A stretch of DNA of 64,000 nucleotides. Source: Chryseobacterium endalhagicum (GTDB lineage: Bacteria; Bacteroidota; Bacteroidia; Flavobacteriales; Weeksellaceae). Position 1 is the first letter of the stretch. Every line of letters begins with the position of its first letter. The position numbers and the translations under genes were made by a program. Where the stretch lies: contig NZ_JAELVM010000002.1 of NCBI RefSeq assembly GCF_016745235.1, forward strand, positions 1,054,001 to 1,118,000, read 5' to 3'. Under the pieces are notes generated by a model. That model was not told where the DNA came from, ran no database searches, and worked only from the letters and a program-made list of their open reading frames with translations. Below are positions 28,518 to 37,216 of the stretch, piece after piece.

Positions 28518-28871
28518 CAATCATCTGTGAAAATCTGTGTCATCTGTGGTTAAAAAGTTACCACAAAAGTCACAAAAGTTTTAATATTTAAGTGATTTGA
28601 AGTTAAGTGCTTTATGAATAAGAAGTACACCTAAGTTTAAAAAAAATCAAAGATTTTTAGGATAAATCATATTCACAATCATCTGTGAAAACCTGTGTCA
28701 TCTGCGGTTAAAAATTTACCACAAAAGTCACAAAAGTTTTTAACATTTAAGTGATTTGAAGTTAAGAGCTTTACGAATAAGAAGTATACCTAAGTTTAAA
28801 AAAATCAAAGATTTTTATGGTAAATAATAAACACAATCATCTGTGAAAATCTGTGCCATCTGTGGTTAAAT
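28518..28871 (+). repeat. 158-bp intergenic repeat, two full copies plus a partial third
   Basis: Copies start at 28518, 28676 and 28834, exactly 158 bp apart. The third ends after about 37 bp. Each begins CAATCATCTGTGAAAA and includes CACAAAAGTCACAAAAG, AATAAGAAGTA and a TCAAAGATTTTTA segment. A diverged copy lies in reverse orientation at 44938-45090. No coding capacity is seen. It fills the gap between convergent genes. Confidence 0.88.
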
Positions 28872-28902
28872 AATCTCTCGCAGATGCAGCCGATCATGCA
28901 GA

Positions 28903-28935
28903 TAAAAAAAAACCGCCGGAAATTTCCGGCGGTTT
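28903..28935 (-). terminator. Terminator of the GNAT/PspC operon
   Basis: A perfect 13-bp palindromic stem (AAACCGCCGGAAA with its complement, 28910-28935). Read on the minus strand it is followed by a U-run from the A-tract at 28904-28910. Confidence 0.88.
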
Positions 28936-28942
28936 CTATATT

Positions 28943-29455
28943 TTAATGATAAACAGTATCATAAATTTCTTCTTTTACAGTCTTCAGATTTTCAGGGGTG
29001 TAATTGGCCAGCAGCCATAAATCCAGTGGCTTTTTTCCTTCCCCGTAACTCGGCTGTACATACATTTCATCAATCAGGGTAAACCCGTTTTTCTGATAGA
29101 AAGAATAGCGTCTTTTTGCATCTTCACCCAAATGATCCGGCTCTATTTCCAGAATAATTCTCGGATAATTTTTAAACAGATATCCGGTAATATGCGATCC
29201 CAGTTTCTGGCTTCTGAATGCCTCAAAAACCTCAAAATGTTCTACAAAAACATAAGAACTCAGTTCCCAGATGATGAGGTAGCCCACACTCTGCGACTCA
29301 TGAAGTACAGAAATTACTTTCACATGAGGGTTGGAAAATAAGGCGGTAAATTGGTTCCAGTCCCTTTGTTCATCAGCGGGAAACGTGCTGGTATAAGACG
29401 TATAGATTTCCTGAACTCTATAATCGTCAGCAGAAGTGATCGGTAAAAATTCCAT
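28943..29455 (-). CDS. GNAT-family N-acetyltransferase
   Basis: A 170-residue acetyl-CoA-dependent transferase. FEVFEAFRSQKLGSHITGYL is the conserved acetyl-CoA-binding motif (R-x-x-K/G-x-G type), preceded by VGYLIIWELSSYVFVEHF and followed by KRRYSFYQKNGFTLIDEMY. The substrate is not predictable. It is 2 bp downstream of the PspC-like gene and probably in one operon with it. Confidence 0.82.
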   Translation of the reverse strand: MEFLPITSADDYRVQEIYTSYTSTFPADEQRDWNQFTALFSNPHVKVISVLHESQSVGYLIIWELSSYVFVEHFEVFEAFRSQKLGSHITGYLFKNYPRIILEIEPDHLGEDAKRRYSFYQKNGFTLIDEMYVQPSYGEGKKPLDLWLLANYTPENLKTVKEEIYDTVYH

Positions 29456-29457
29456 AA

Positions 29458-29679
29458 TTATAAATCAAAAACACTGGGTCTTCTTGTAATAAAAATATCT
29501 TTGATCCAAAGCGTGAATGCCAGGCCAAGGTAGATTAAAAAGAAAAAACCGGCGGTAGCAAAAGTGGAATAGATAAAGAAGATCCTTAATTTAGACACAG
29601 GGATCCCCAGTTTGGCTCCCGTTCTTGTAAGAACACCGAACCATTCTCTTTCCATTTTGTGGCGGATATTATCAAACAT
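29458..29679 (-). CDS. PspC-domain small membrane protein
   Basis: A 73-residue protein. GVLTRTGAKLGIPVSKLRIFF followed by a hydrophobic stretch (FATAGFFFLIYLGLAF) is the PspC layout, a short basic segment before one membrane helix. PspC proteins take part in envelope-stress signalling in some bacteria. The role here is unknown. It is followed after 2 bp by the GNAT gene. Confidence 0.7.
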   Translation of the reverse strand: MFDNIRHKMEREWFGVLTRTGAKLGIPVSKLRIFFIYSTFATAGFFFLIYLGLAFTLWIKDIFITRRPSVFDL

Positions 29680-29796
29680 TTGAAGATTCTTTTAAAAGTT
29701 TAAATCCAATACCGCAATTTAAGCAATTTTTTTTCTACCTATCCGATTCGTGATAAATAAATTGATCTTGATCAGGTCTTCGGTATTTTACAGAGA

Positions 29797-30273
29797 TTAA
29801 TCAAGCTCTATGCTATAGATCACACTGATAATTTTCCACTGGCCATTGACTTTTGCCAGCTGCCAGAATTCCTTGCCGTAATTGGTCACCCTGTTATCCA
29901 AAAGAAAAGAATAATCACAGGTAACTGAGCCGATAACATCATCGTTTTCAATATGTACATTTTTAAACAATTCATCCTGATTACCTTTATCCAAAAGAAA
30001 CAGATGGAAATCCTGAATTTTTTTTGTGAATAGATTGGACGGATTTGATGTTTTATTTTTCAGCCTTTTCTGCTGGGTTTTATCTTTAATTACAGCAGTC
30101 CAGTTAAAAGAATTTTTTGTAAATAAAGCCTTAAAAGCTGTGGTATCCTTGTTAATAATATGTTGTCTGACCTCCTTTACAAGGTTTTGAATTTCATTTT
30201 TTTGTTGTGTATATTCCTGTGCCCGACAAATAAATGTAAGCAGAACAAAAAATACTACGCTCATGTTTTTCAT
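29797..30273 (-). CDS. Secreted NTF2-like protein
   Basis: A 158-residue protein with a signal peptide (MKNMSVVFFVLLTFICRAQ). The order KEVRQHIINKDTTAFKALF, then VTCDYSFLLDNRVTNYGKEF, then WQLAKVNGQWKIISVIYS matches the cone-shaped SnoaL/NTF2-like fold. Family assignment is by pattern only and no ligand is known. Confidence 0.55.
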   Translation of the reverse strand: MKNMSVVFFVLLTFICRAQEYTQQKNEIQNLVKEVRQHIINKDTTAFKALFTKNSFNWTAVIKDKTQQKRLKNKTSNPSNLFTKKIQDFHLFLLDKGNQDELFKNVHIENDDVIGSVTCDYSFLLDNRVTNYGKEFWQLAKVNGQWKIISVIYSIELD

Positions 30274-30489
30274 AGGATTTTATTTTTTAAGAATGAATTT
30301 TGAAAAACAGATCAGGTTTATGATCAGAAATAAAACCTTTTCCACCATTTTTTTCTGTAAATATTCAAATAAATCCATGGGGTTTAAGAACGTGATGACG
30401 AACGGACACTGATCCGATGTAGAAAGTACTGTTGTTGATTTAAATATAAAATCAGGCTATACAATGTAATGAGGTCTATTGTGAAAATA

Positions 30490-31770
30490 TCAGCTGTCCA
30501 AAGACTGTTTTAACAGATTAAATCCTATACTGCAGTTGAGACATTTCTTTTCTGTACATAAATTGTTATAATGATAAATCAGGCTTTGGCTTTCCAATGC
30601 ATTTTTCACCGGAAGTCCCAGTTTTTTCCATCCGGCGGTTACCGTATTTTTTTCGGCTGTACTTTTTTTGTATAAATCCAGTATTTCATCCGTAATCTCT
30701 TCGCGGTGGTATTTGTGATAGGTATATTTTAATGGTAAAACAGTATTGAGAATAATAAGTTCAATAAATTCTCTGCTTAATAATTTGGGCTGGTATTTTG
30801 AAATATTCCCGAAATTGAAATGGAAATCCCAATATGCTGAAGCTTTTATTGGTGCAAAAACTTCGTAGAGTTCATCTATATTCTCTGCTTTGATAATTTT
30901 CGAAAACAGATTCTGGTGTCTGTAATAAAGATCTGCCAGCTGGGAAAGGCGGATCGTAGGGAAGTTGGGAGGTCTCAATCTCAAAAATTTAGGACGGATT
31001 ATCAGATCAGGAATACCGAACTTTTTTCTGATAAATTCAAATTCTCTTTTCCAGATGGTCATTTGTGTGTCTTTCGGATGATCCAGCCAGTCTGAAATTC
31101 CAAATAAGAGAGCCTCCAGCTGAAATTCGTTCTGACGGATTCTGTTGATAACTGTAAAATCCACGGACTCTGCAATCTGTCTGAAAATATGCGCATTCAC
31201 CTTTAATCCGAAAGAGTAGGCCAAGCTGTGGAAAAGGACCGCTTCAAAATCATTTTTGTATTGTTCCAGGCTTTTTTCAAGTTCAAGAGATTTTTCATCC
31301 AGCTTTTTAAGAACATTGGCTTCATGAAAATTAACGGGTATTTTATCCGCTTTAAAGATGTTTTCGCAGGGAATAAACTGAGTTCCGTTGATCAGCTTTT
31401 CATATTTCCAGAGAATATTTTGGTCAATATAATTTTTCAGTTCCAGAGTCGGAACATTTTTAGAGTTGAGGTCGCTGATTTCTGCATCATTTTGATAGAC
31501 TGCATGAAGAATAATATTCTGGTAATTGGGATCCTGGGAATGATTGTGAAAAACCCAGTCCGAAGTACGGATGTGGAGTTCTATATGTCCGGCAATCATC
31601 ACTCCTTTTATTTTAATTTTTGCATTCAGGAAATCCGGTCCCGCATCTTTATTCCATTTTCCAAAATGGATAATTTCAACAGAATTTCCTTCAATGTCCT
31701 TGAAGTCATAATTTTTGAAAACTTTATAGTTCCAGAGATATTGAAGCAGTTTTTCTGTCATAAGTGTCAT
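30490..31770 (-). CDS. DUF2851 family protein
   Basis: A 426-residue cytoplasmic protein. EKLLQYLWNYKVF at the start, then FGKWNKDAGPDFLNAKIKI and GHIELHIRTSDWVFHNH are conserved DUF2851 blocks; the D-A-G-P-D-F and E-L-H residues recall a nuclease-like core, which is only a guess. Four Cys near the C-terminus (CTEKKCLNCSIG plus one more upstream) could bind metal. An in-frame ATG at 31761 is an alternative start. Confidence 0.75.
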   Translation of the reverse strand: MTLMTEKLLQYLWNYKVFKNYDFKDIEGNSVEIIHFGKWNKDAGPDFLNAKIKIKGVMIAGHIELHIRTSDWVFHNHSQDPNYQNIILHAVYQNDAEISDLNSKNVPTLELKNYIDQNILWKYEKLINGTQFIPCENIFKADKIPVNFHEANVLKKLDEKSLELEKSLEQYKNDFEAVLFHSLAYSFGLKVNAHIFRQIAESVDFTVINRIRQNEFQLEALLFGISDWLDHPKDTQMTIWKREFEFIRKKFGIPDLIIRPKFLRLRPPNFPTIRLSQLADLYYRHQNLFSKIIKAENIDELYEVFAPIKASAYWDFHFNFGNISKYQPKLLSREFIELIILNTVLPLKYTYHKYHREEITDEILDLYKKSTAEKNTVTAGWKKLGLPVKNALESQSLIYHYNNLCTEKKCLNCSIGFNLLKQSLDS

Positions 31771-31924
31771 GATAAATATAAAGGAAACTCCATATTTTTA
31801 TCAACACTTTTAGTAAATTTTCCGGCACTGTTCTACATAATTCCGTTTACGTAGAAATCCATTTTTTAAAATTAGAATTTGTATTTTTCTCCTTCACTTT
31901 TATGAAGATTTAGGATAAAAAATT

Positions 31925-31956
31925 AAACGCCTTTTGTAATCATACAAAAGGCGTTT
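31925..31956 (-). terminator. Terminator of the GH3-bshA operon
   Basis: A perfect 14-bp stem, AAACGCCTTTTGTA with its complement around ATCA. On the minus strand it is followed by AATTTTTTATCC. Confidence 0.88.
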
Positions 31957-31982
31957 GAAAAGATATATTTTGTTATTTAAAA

Positions 31983-33131
31983 TTAAGCTTTCGTCAGCTC
32001 GCCTTTAAAATTCTCTATCGTTGTCCGGTACATTTCTTCATAGATAGGGAGAATGTTTTTCAGATCAAATTTAATAGCCTGATCTTTTGCATTCATCTTC
32101 ATGGTAGCTAAAAGTTCCTCATTACTCAGAATTTTGATCGTATAGTTGCTCATCGCTTCTACATTTCCGATCTCTGCTAAAAATCCTGTTTCGCCCTGGA
32201 TGTTCACTTCAGGAATTCCTCCTGCATTGGAACTGATCACCGGAGTATAGGCTGCCATTGCTTCAAGGGCTGCAAGACCGAAACTTTCCTGCTCGGATGG
32301 AAGTAAAAATACATCCGAAAGCTGTAAGATCTTATACAAATCATTAACTTTTCCCAGCAGACGGATCTTGGAGATAAGTTCAGGATTTTCTTCCAGAAAC
32401 TGGTTGACTTTTTCCATATCCGGTCCTTCCCCGATAATAATCAGCTTTGATTTTACTTTTTTCTCCACATTTTTGAAGATCTGCAGAACTTCATCCACAC
32501 GTTTTACAGGACGAAGGTTAGAAACGTGGATCAGTATTTTCTCATCCGGATTGGCAAATTGCGTTCTCTGGCATTCCGTACAGTCATCAAATTCAGAATT
32601 ATCAATAAAATTGGTGATCACCTGAATTTCCTTTTTAATATTGAAAAACTGCAGGGTATCTTTTTTCAGACTTTCAGACACCGAAGTAATGGCATCGGAC
32701 TGGTTGATTGAAAACTCCACAGCATGCTTATAGCTCGGATGCTGGCCTACAAGGGTAATATCCGTTCCGTGAAGGGTTGTAACCAGCGGAATATCATTAT
32801 TGTCTTCCTTAAGCATCTGTTTGGCTGTAAAAGCTGCATAGGCGTAAGGAATAGCGTAATGCGCGTGCAGAAGATCCAGCTTATAAAGATTCACGACACG
32901 ATAGATCATGGAACTTAAAGCAATATCATAAGGCTGATACTGGAAAAGAGGATAGGTCTGTACATTCACCCGGTGGAAAAAGATATTCGGGTTCGTAATG
33001 TCTAATCTTGCCGGGAGTGCGGAACTTATAAAGTGTACTTCGTAGCCTTTATTGGCCAGGGACATTCCCAGCTCTGTTGCTACGATTCCGCTTCCTCCGT
33101 ATGTTGGATAGCAAAGTATGCCTATTTTCAT
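31983..33131 (-). CDS. bshA: N-acetyl-alpha-D-glucosaminyl L-malate synthase
   Basis: A 382-residue GT4 glycosyltransferase that joins GlcNAc from UDP-GlcNAc to L-malate, the first step of bacillithiol synthesis. It begins MKIGILCYPTYGGSGIVATE and has LLHAHYAIPYAYAAF, TTLHGTDITLVG, HVSNLRPVKRVDEV, IIGEGPDME and the donor-site block EQESFGLAALEAMA. Bacillithiol is the main low-molecular-weight thiol in many Bacteroidota. It lies 4 bp downstream of the GH3 gene. Confidence 0.93.
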   Translation of the reverse strand: MKIGILCYPTYGGSGIVATELGMSLANKGYEVHFISSALPARLDITNPNIFFHRVNVQTYPLFQYQPYDIALSSMIYRVVNLYKLDLLHAHYAIPYAYAAFTAKQMLKEDNNDIPLVTTLHGTDITLVGQHPSYKHAVEFSINQSDAITSVSESLKKDTLQFFNIKKEIQVITNFIDNSEFDDCTECQRTQFANPDEKILIHVSNLRPVKRVDEVLQIFKNVEKKVKSKLIIIGEGPDMEKVNQFLEENPELISKIRLLGKVNDLYKILQLSDVFLLPSEQESFGLAALEAMAAYTPVISSNAGGIPEVNIQGETGFLAEIGNVEAMSNYTIKILSNEELLATMKMNAKDQAIKFDLKNILPIYEEMYRTTIENFKGELTKA

Positions 33132-33135
33132 TAGA

Positions 33136-34869
33136 TTATTGTTGTTTTGATGTTGTAAAAACTGTTGAGTTCACATGGGGAGCAGAAACCGGGATTAAAT
33201 CAATTCCCATACCTGCTTTAAGCTGGTCATTGACGGAAACTGGCAGTCTGCCCCATATTTTTGTTTTTCCGTTAAGTGCAGCTGCCGCCGCTGTCATCGA
33301 ATCGTCATTGTTTTCATACGATACTAAAACAGTGGAAACTTTGGAAATATCTATGTCTTTCAAAGCATATGCGCTTCCGAAAACATTTAGAATAACGTTC
33401 TGATTTTTGGTAAGATCAGCAAGAACTTTCTTCGATTCTGCTGAAATTTTGTAAGGTTTGTAGGCTGTTGAATTATCTTTGTGGAATCCTGCGATTACAG
33501 TAGAACCTGCAGGAATGGTGCTGATTTCACTAGCTTTTTTAATAATTACATTCGAACCTAGCTGGTTGGCAAAAGTCTGATAAGGAGCTTCCTCCATTGG
33601 AACATAATATACCTGCTTTCCTGCAATAGGAAGTAATTTCTGATCGTCTTTCAGTAAAGTAAGAGCATTGGCATAAAGATCCTGTACCAGTATTTTGTGG
33701 GAATCATTGTTCAGATCACTGTTGATATTCTCAGGATTTTTAGGACTGTATGTATCCAGGCCTAAGAAATATTTTGTCAGTAGAATTTTCTTTACACTTT
33801 CTTCCACTCTGGACTGAGAAATTTCTCCTTTTTCAATAGATTTCTGAATTAATTTTTTCCCTTCAGAAACTCCCTGTGAGAAAAGCATGATATCATTTCC
33901 GGCCTTAAAAGCCAAGGCATCCAGTTCGCCGGGTTTGTATTTATTGGCTACAGCGCCCATATTAAGGGCATCGGTGATGATTAATCCTTTATAACCCAGT
34001 TTATCTTTTAATAAACCAGTAATAATATTTTTAGATACGGAAGCGGGAATTCCTTTTCCGGATTCAAGGCTTGGAACATATAAGTGAGCCACCATTACGC
34101 CGCCGATTCCTTTGTCCATTAATGCTTTGAACGGTGCCAGCTCAACGGTATTCAATCGCTCCAGGCTGTGCGAAACAACCGGAAGATCAAGATGCGAATC
34201 TGTGCTGGTGTCTCCATGCCCGGGAAAATGTTTGATAGCAGCCAGAATAGTATTGTCCTGAAGTCCGTTGGAATAAGACAGAGCAGAGCTGATGACGTTT
34301 TCTACCTCCGAGCCAAAACTTCTGTTTCCGATAATAGGATTGTTTGGGTTGGTGTTGACGTCAACTACCGGGGCAAAATCCCAGTTGATTCCCATTCTGT
34401 GGCAGTCTTCTGCAATTTTAGAAGACATTTTGTAGATCAGGTCTTTATCCTGAATCGCACCAAGGGTCATTGCCCATGGAAATTTATGAGCTGTGGCAAT
34501 TCTCTGAAACAGCCCCCATTCAGCATCCATGCCGATCATCATCGGGATTTTAGATTTTTGCTGGAATTCATTCACCAGATTAATTTCTCTGGCCGCATCA
34601 TCCTGCATCAAGATCAATCCTCCGATCTTATCATTCACCACAATATTTCTAATCTGGTTAATATAATCTTCTCCTTTGTTCGTGTAAAGTGCTACAATAA
34701 ACAATTGGCCCAGCTTTTCGTCCTGAGAAAGAGATCTATAGGTTTTGTCTACCCATCGGTGGGCCTTTTTCAGGTCGTCTTTAGAAAGGTTCTTGGGCTG
34801 GTACTGAGCTTTGGCTGTAAAGCTTATTAATGAAAAAACAAAGAGGGAAGTATATAGCAATTTCTTCAT
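33136..34869 (-). CDS. Secreted GH3 beta-N-acetylhexosaminidase-like enzyme
   Basis: A 577-residue protein with a signal peptide (KKLLYTSLFVFSLISFTAKAQ). The GH3 barrel has IPMMIGMDAEWGLFQR, the KHFPGHGDTSTDSHLDLP motif of the NagZ-like branch (His-Asp general acid pair), and the nucleophile Asp in GLIITDALNMGAV. A smaller C-terminal domain follows. It should release GlcNAc, perhaps from peptidoglycan or glycans, in the periplasm. The frame is open 20 codons further upstream, but the promoter at 34887-34919 lies inside that extension, so ATG 34869 is chosen. Confidence 0.87.
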   Translation of the reverse strand: MKKLLYTSLFVFSLISFTAKAQYQPKNLSKDDLKKAHRWVDKTYRSLSQDEKLGQLFIVALYTNKGEDYINQIRNIVVNDKIGGLILMQDDAAREINLVNEFQQKSKIPMMIGMDAEWGLFQRIATAHKFPWAMTLGAIQDKDLIYKMSSKIAEDCHRMGINWDFAPVVDVNTNPNNPIIGNRSFGSEVENVISSALSYSNGLQDNTILAAIKHFPGHGDTSTDSHLDLPVVSHSLERLNTVELAPFKALMDKGIGGVMVAHLYVPSLESGKGIPASVSKNIITGLLKDKLGYKGLIITDALNMGAVANKYKPGELDALAFKAGNDIMLFSQGVSEGKKLIQKSIEKGEISQSRVEESVKKILLTKYFLGLDTYSPKNPENINSDLNNDSHKILVQDLYANALTLLKDDQKLLPIAGKQVYYVPMEEAPYQTFANQLGSNVIIKKASEISTIPAGSTVIAGFHKDNSTAYKPYKISAESKKVLADLTKNQNVILNVFGSAYALKDIDISKVSTVLVSYENNDDSMTAAAAALNGKTKIWGRLPVSVNDQLKAGMGIDLIPVSAPHVNSTVFTTSKQQ

Positions 34870-34886
34870 GATCTTTTGAATAAGAA

Positions 34887-34919
34887 CAAAAATACAATTA
34901 AAAAAATGATGAAAACAAA
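34887..34919 (-). promoter_or_regulatory. Promoter of the GH3-bshA operon
   Basis: On the minus strand TTTG (34919-34916), a 21-nt spacer and TATTTTTG (34894-34887), with 17 nt to the GH3 ATG: the same geometry as the ferritin promoter. Confidence 0.78.
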
Positions 34920-34983
34920 GTTTTTGCAACTTTTGGTATATGATTTGAATACGCTTTATAAATAATAACTAAACTTTCTAAAA

Positions 34984-35538
34984 ATGAAAAAAATACTTCT
35001 ATTTTTATTCCTGGGTGCTGTAGGCTTTACGGCTTATAGCTGTGACAATGACGATGATGTTGTACAACAGGGTGTGGATTATGATACAATTGCTCAAATG
35101 AAAGATATTACAGGAACGTTTTCTAGTACCGGTAACTATACTATTAATCAGGGGCTTAGTATTCCAAGTACTGATGTGGTTTTGGTTTATAGATTGGTTG
35201 GAGGTAACGCTTGGCAGCAGATCCCAAAATCTGTTTATTTGCCTGATGTAGGTGGTAAACCTGTAAACAGAGTATTTGATTATAATTTTGTTTTTAATTC
35301 TTCAAATGTACAGATCAGAATTGATGACCAGAATTTTAATCTTCCTTCAGATCTTACATCTGCAGAAATTACTGAATATTTAAATAATCAAACGTTCAGA
35401 ATTGTACTTGTTCCTGCTAATGCTTCAGGTGTAGGCGGTGCTAAAAGCAAGCAAGCACCAGTAGATTACAGCGATTACAATGCAGTAGTTAAGTATTATA
35501 ATCTTGACGAATCTAAGGTGCAGGTAATAAAAAAGTAA
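34984..35538 (+). CDS. Hypothetical lipoprotein
   Basis: A 184-residue protein with a signal peptide and lipobox (TAYSC, Cys about 20), then DNDDDVV. The acid run directly after Cys resembles the Bacteroidota surface-lipoprotein signal. The body is beta-rich (SIPSTDVVLVYRLVGGNAWQ, NVQIRIDDQNFNL). No family is recognised. Its own terminator follows. Confidence 0.7.
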   Translation: MKKILLFLFLGAVGFTAYSCDNDDDVVQQGVDYDTIAQMKDITGTFSSTGNYTINQGLSIPSTDVVLVYRLVGGNAWQQIPKSVYLPDVGGKPVNRVFDYNFVFNSSNVQIRIDDQNFNLPSDLTSAEITEYLNNQTFRIVLVPANASGVGGAKSKQAPVDYSDYNAVVKYYNLDESKVQVIKK

Positions 35539-35576
35539 ATTAAGTAATAAATATCTTTTCAGTTTTTTATAATTAA

Positions 35577-35607
35577 AAAAGCTCCGGTGAGAAATCCCGG
35601 AGCTTTT
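35577..35607 (+). terminator. Terminator after the lipoprotein gene
   Basis: AAAAGCTCCGG with CCGGAGCTTTT (35577-35587 and 35597-35607). Confidence 0.85.
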
Positions 35608-35683
35608 GATTTTATATCCTGAAATTCTGTTTTGAAGAAAAATAAAAGTTTAATTTTATCACCAGAATAAGAACATAACCTTG

Positions 35684-36079
35684 ATGAAAAATATATATCC
35701 AAAACTTTTACTGATTCTGCCTTTATCTCTGTTATCGTGTACCGAGGTAACGGACGAGGTGATAAACAACATCCATCAAAATAATGCGCAGGAAAACTAT
35801 ACCTCTCCTTTTATGGGGAAATGGGTGGGCACCTATTCAGGAGATGCAATCAGCGGGACTTTGATTTTAAATGTAAGTAAAAGCGGAAGCATTGAAGTAA
35901 CAAGGGCCGAGAACGGGGCAGTAGGGGAAGTATACTATACCAGCCTTCAGGGACCGAGTGGGGCTTTAAATCCTGCACCTTCTCCAAAAGGTTTTATTTT
36001 ATACGGAAGTTTATATACCAAGTCCGGAACCTGGAATTTTAAACATTGGAGTGGCAGCTGGTCTGTAGCCAAACAATAG
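35684..36079 (+). CDS. Small hypothetical lipoprotein
   Basis: A 131-residue protein from ATG 35684; a TTG directly before it is not needed. The signal peptide ends in LSLLSC. The mature part has a GKWVGTYSGDAISGTLILNV segment and ends GTWNFKHWSGSWSVAKQ, like small beta-barrel or lipocalin-type domains. No function assigned. Confidence 0.65.
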   Translation: MKNIYPKLLLILPLSLLSCTEVTDEVINNIHQNNAQENYTSPFMGKWVGTYSGDAISGTLILNVSKSGSIEVTRAENGAVGEVYYTSLQGPSGALNPAPSPKGFILYGSLYTKSGTWNFKHWSGSWSVAKQ

Positions 36080-36105
36080 CTGAATTACTGAATAACATAT
36101 AATAT

Positions 36106-36135
36106 AAAAGCTCCGGAGAATTTCCGAAGCTTTTT
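36106..36135. terminator. Bidirectional terminator
   Basis: AAAAGCTCCGGA...TTCCGAAGCTTTTT near-perfect stem with one mismatch, between the convergent lipoprotein and ribA genes. Confidence 0.78.
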
Positions 36136-36143
36136 ATGTTTAT

Positions 36144-36740
36144 CTAATTGTCATTATCATCGAGTAAATGACCAAAGAAATCTTTTTTCGTCTGTAGATA
36201 GCCCTTACTTATTTCATTGGCAGGAATCTGTAAAGGAATCCTTGAATTAAGATGAATATTGCTGTCTACAACGTATTTTACTTTTTCAGGGTTGTTGGTT
36301 AAAAGATTGATGTCTTTTACATCCAAAAGATTAAGAATCTCAATAGCCACCCCAAAATTTCTGTCATCGGCAGGAAGTCCCAGTTCCAGGTTTGCCTGTA
36401 CCGTGTCGAGCCCTTTTTCCTGAAGCGAATAGGCTTTCAGTTTATTGATGATCCCGATATTCCTTCCTTCCTGGCGGAGGTATACAATAATGCCTCCGTT
36501 TTCGTGGGTATATTTCATTGCGGCATCCAATTGCTGCCCGCATTCACATTTTTTTGAATGGAAAACTTCTCCTGTAATGCATTCTGAATGGAAACGTACG
36601 TTCACCGGCTTTGAGAAATCTGTATTTTCTGCAATGATGGCCATGTGCGGCATCCAGTCGTTTTCGTTTTCGGAGAAAGCGATCATTCGGAAAGAGCCGT
36701 GTTCTGTGGGAACATTGGCCTCTGCCTGAACTTTAATCAT
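36144..36740 (-). CDS. ribA: GTP cyclohydrolase II
   Basis: A 198-residue enzyme that opens GTP to the first riboflavin intermediate. Zinc cysteines are in ECITGEVFHSKKCECGQQ. The catalytic block is YLRQEGRNIGIINKLKAY, followed by NFGVAIEILNLLDV and LLTNNPEK. It is the stand-alone form, without the DHBP synthase domain. It is the last gene of the tatA operon. Confidence 0.95.
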   Translation of the reverse strand: MIKVQAEANVPTEHGSFRMIAFSENENDWMPHMAIIAENTDFSKPVNVRFHSECITGEVFHSKKCECGQQLDAAMKYTHENGGIIVYLRQEGRNIGIINKLKAYSLQEKGLDTVQANLELGLPADDRNFGVAIEILNLLDVKDINLLTNNPEKVKYVVDSNIHLNSRIPLQIPANEISKGYLQTKKDFFGHLLDDNDN

Positions 36741-36757
36741 TAATAGTGGTTAGTTTT

Positions 36758-37216
36758 TTAATTTCCCTTTAAAGAATTTTCAATCACAGAGATATTGGTT
36801 TTTAAACGGACCAGGTATCTGTTGAGAACTTCATCATCATCTTTATTAAGCTGCTGTCTGAGTTTTTGAATTTTCTTATAAGATTTTTCGAAGCTTTTAA
36901 CTGCTCTGTTCTTTCCCGCTGAGTTGTTGGCATCAATGGCATATAAATAATTCTGAAGGCTGTATTTCAAGCTCGTCACTTCTTCATTTAAACCATTGTT
37001 CTTAAACTTGGGAAAAGTAGAAATCAGATTTGAAATTTCAGAAGCATTTACATTTTCTTTAATATTGATATCAAATCCTTTTTTTGCCCCTCTGTCGGAA
37101 TCAGAACCTTTTGTTTCGCTATAAAAATTATTAGACAACGGAGAAAGATTAAGCTTTTCCGTTGCGCAGGAAGTTATGATTAGTAGTAGTACTCCAAAAA
37201 AAAATAGTTTTCTCAT
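36758..37216 (-). CDS. Hypothetical lipoprotein of the tatA operon
   Basis: A 152-residue protein with a signal peptide and lipobox (LIITSC, about residue 17). The mature part is helical and charged (KSFEKSYKKIQKLRQQLNKDDDE). No family is recognised. Its ATG overlaps the stop of the DUF4254 gene by 4 bp, so translation is probably coupled. Confidence 0.65.
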   Translation of the reverse strand: MRKLFFFGVLLLIITSCATEKLNLSPLSNNFYSETKGSDSDRGAKKGFDINIKENVNASEISNLISTFPKFKNNGLNEEVTSLKYSLQNYLYAIDANNSAGKNRAVKSFEKSYKKIQKLRQQLNKDDDEVLNRYLVRLKTNISVIENSLKGN

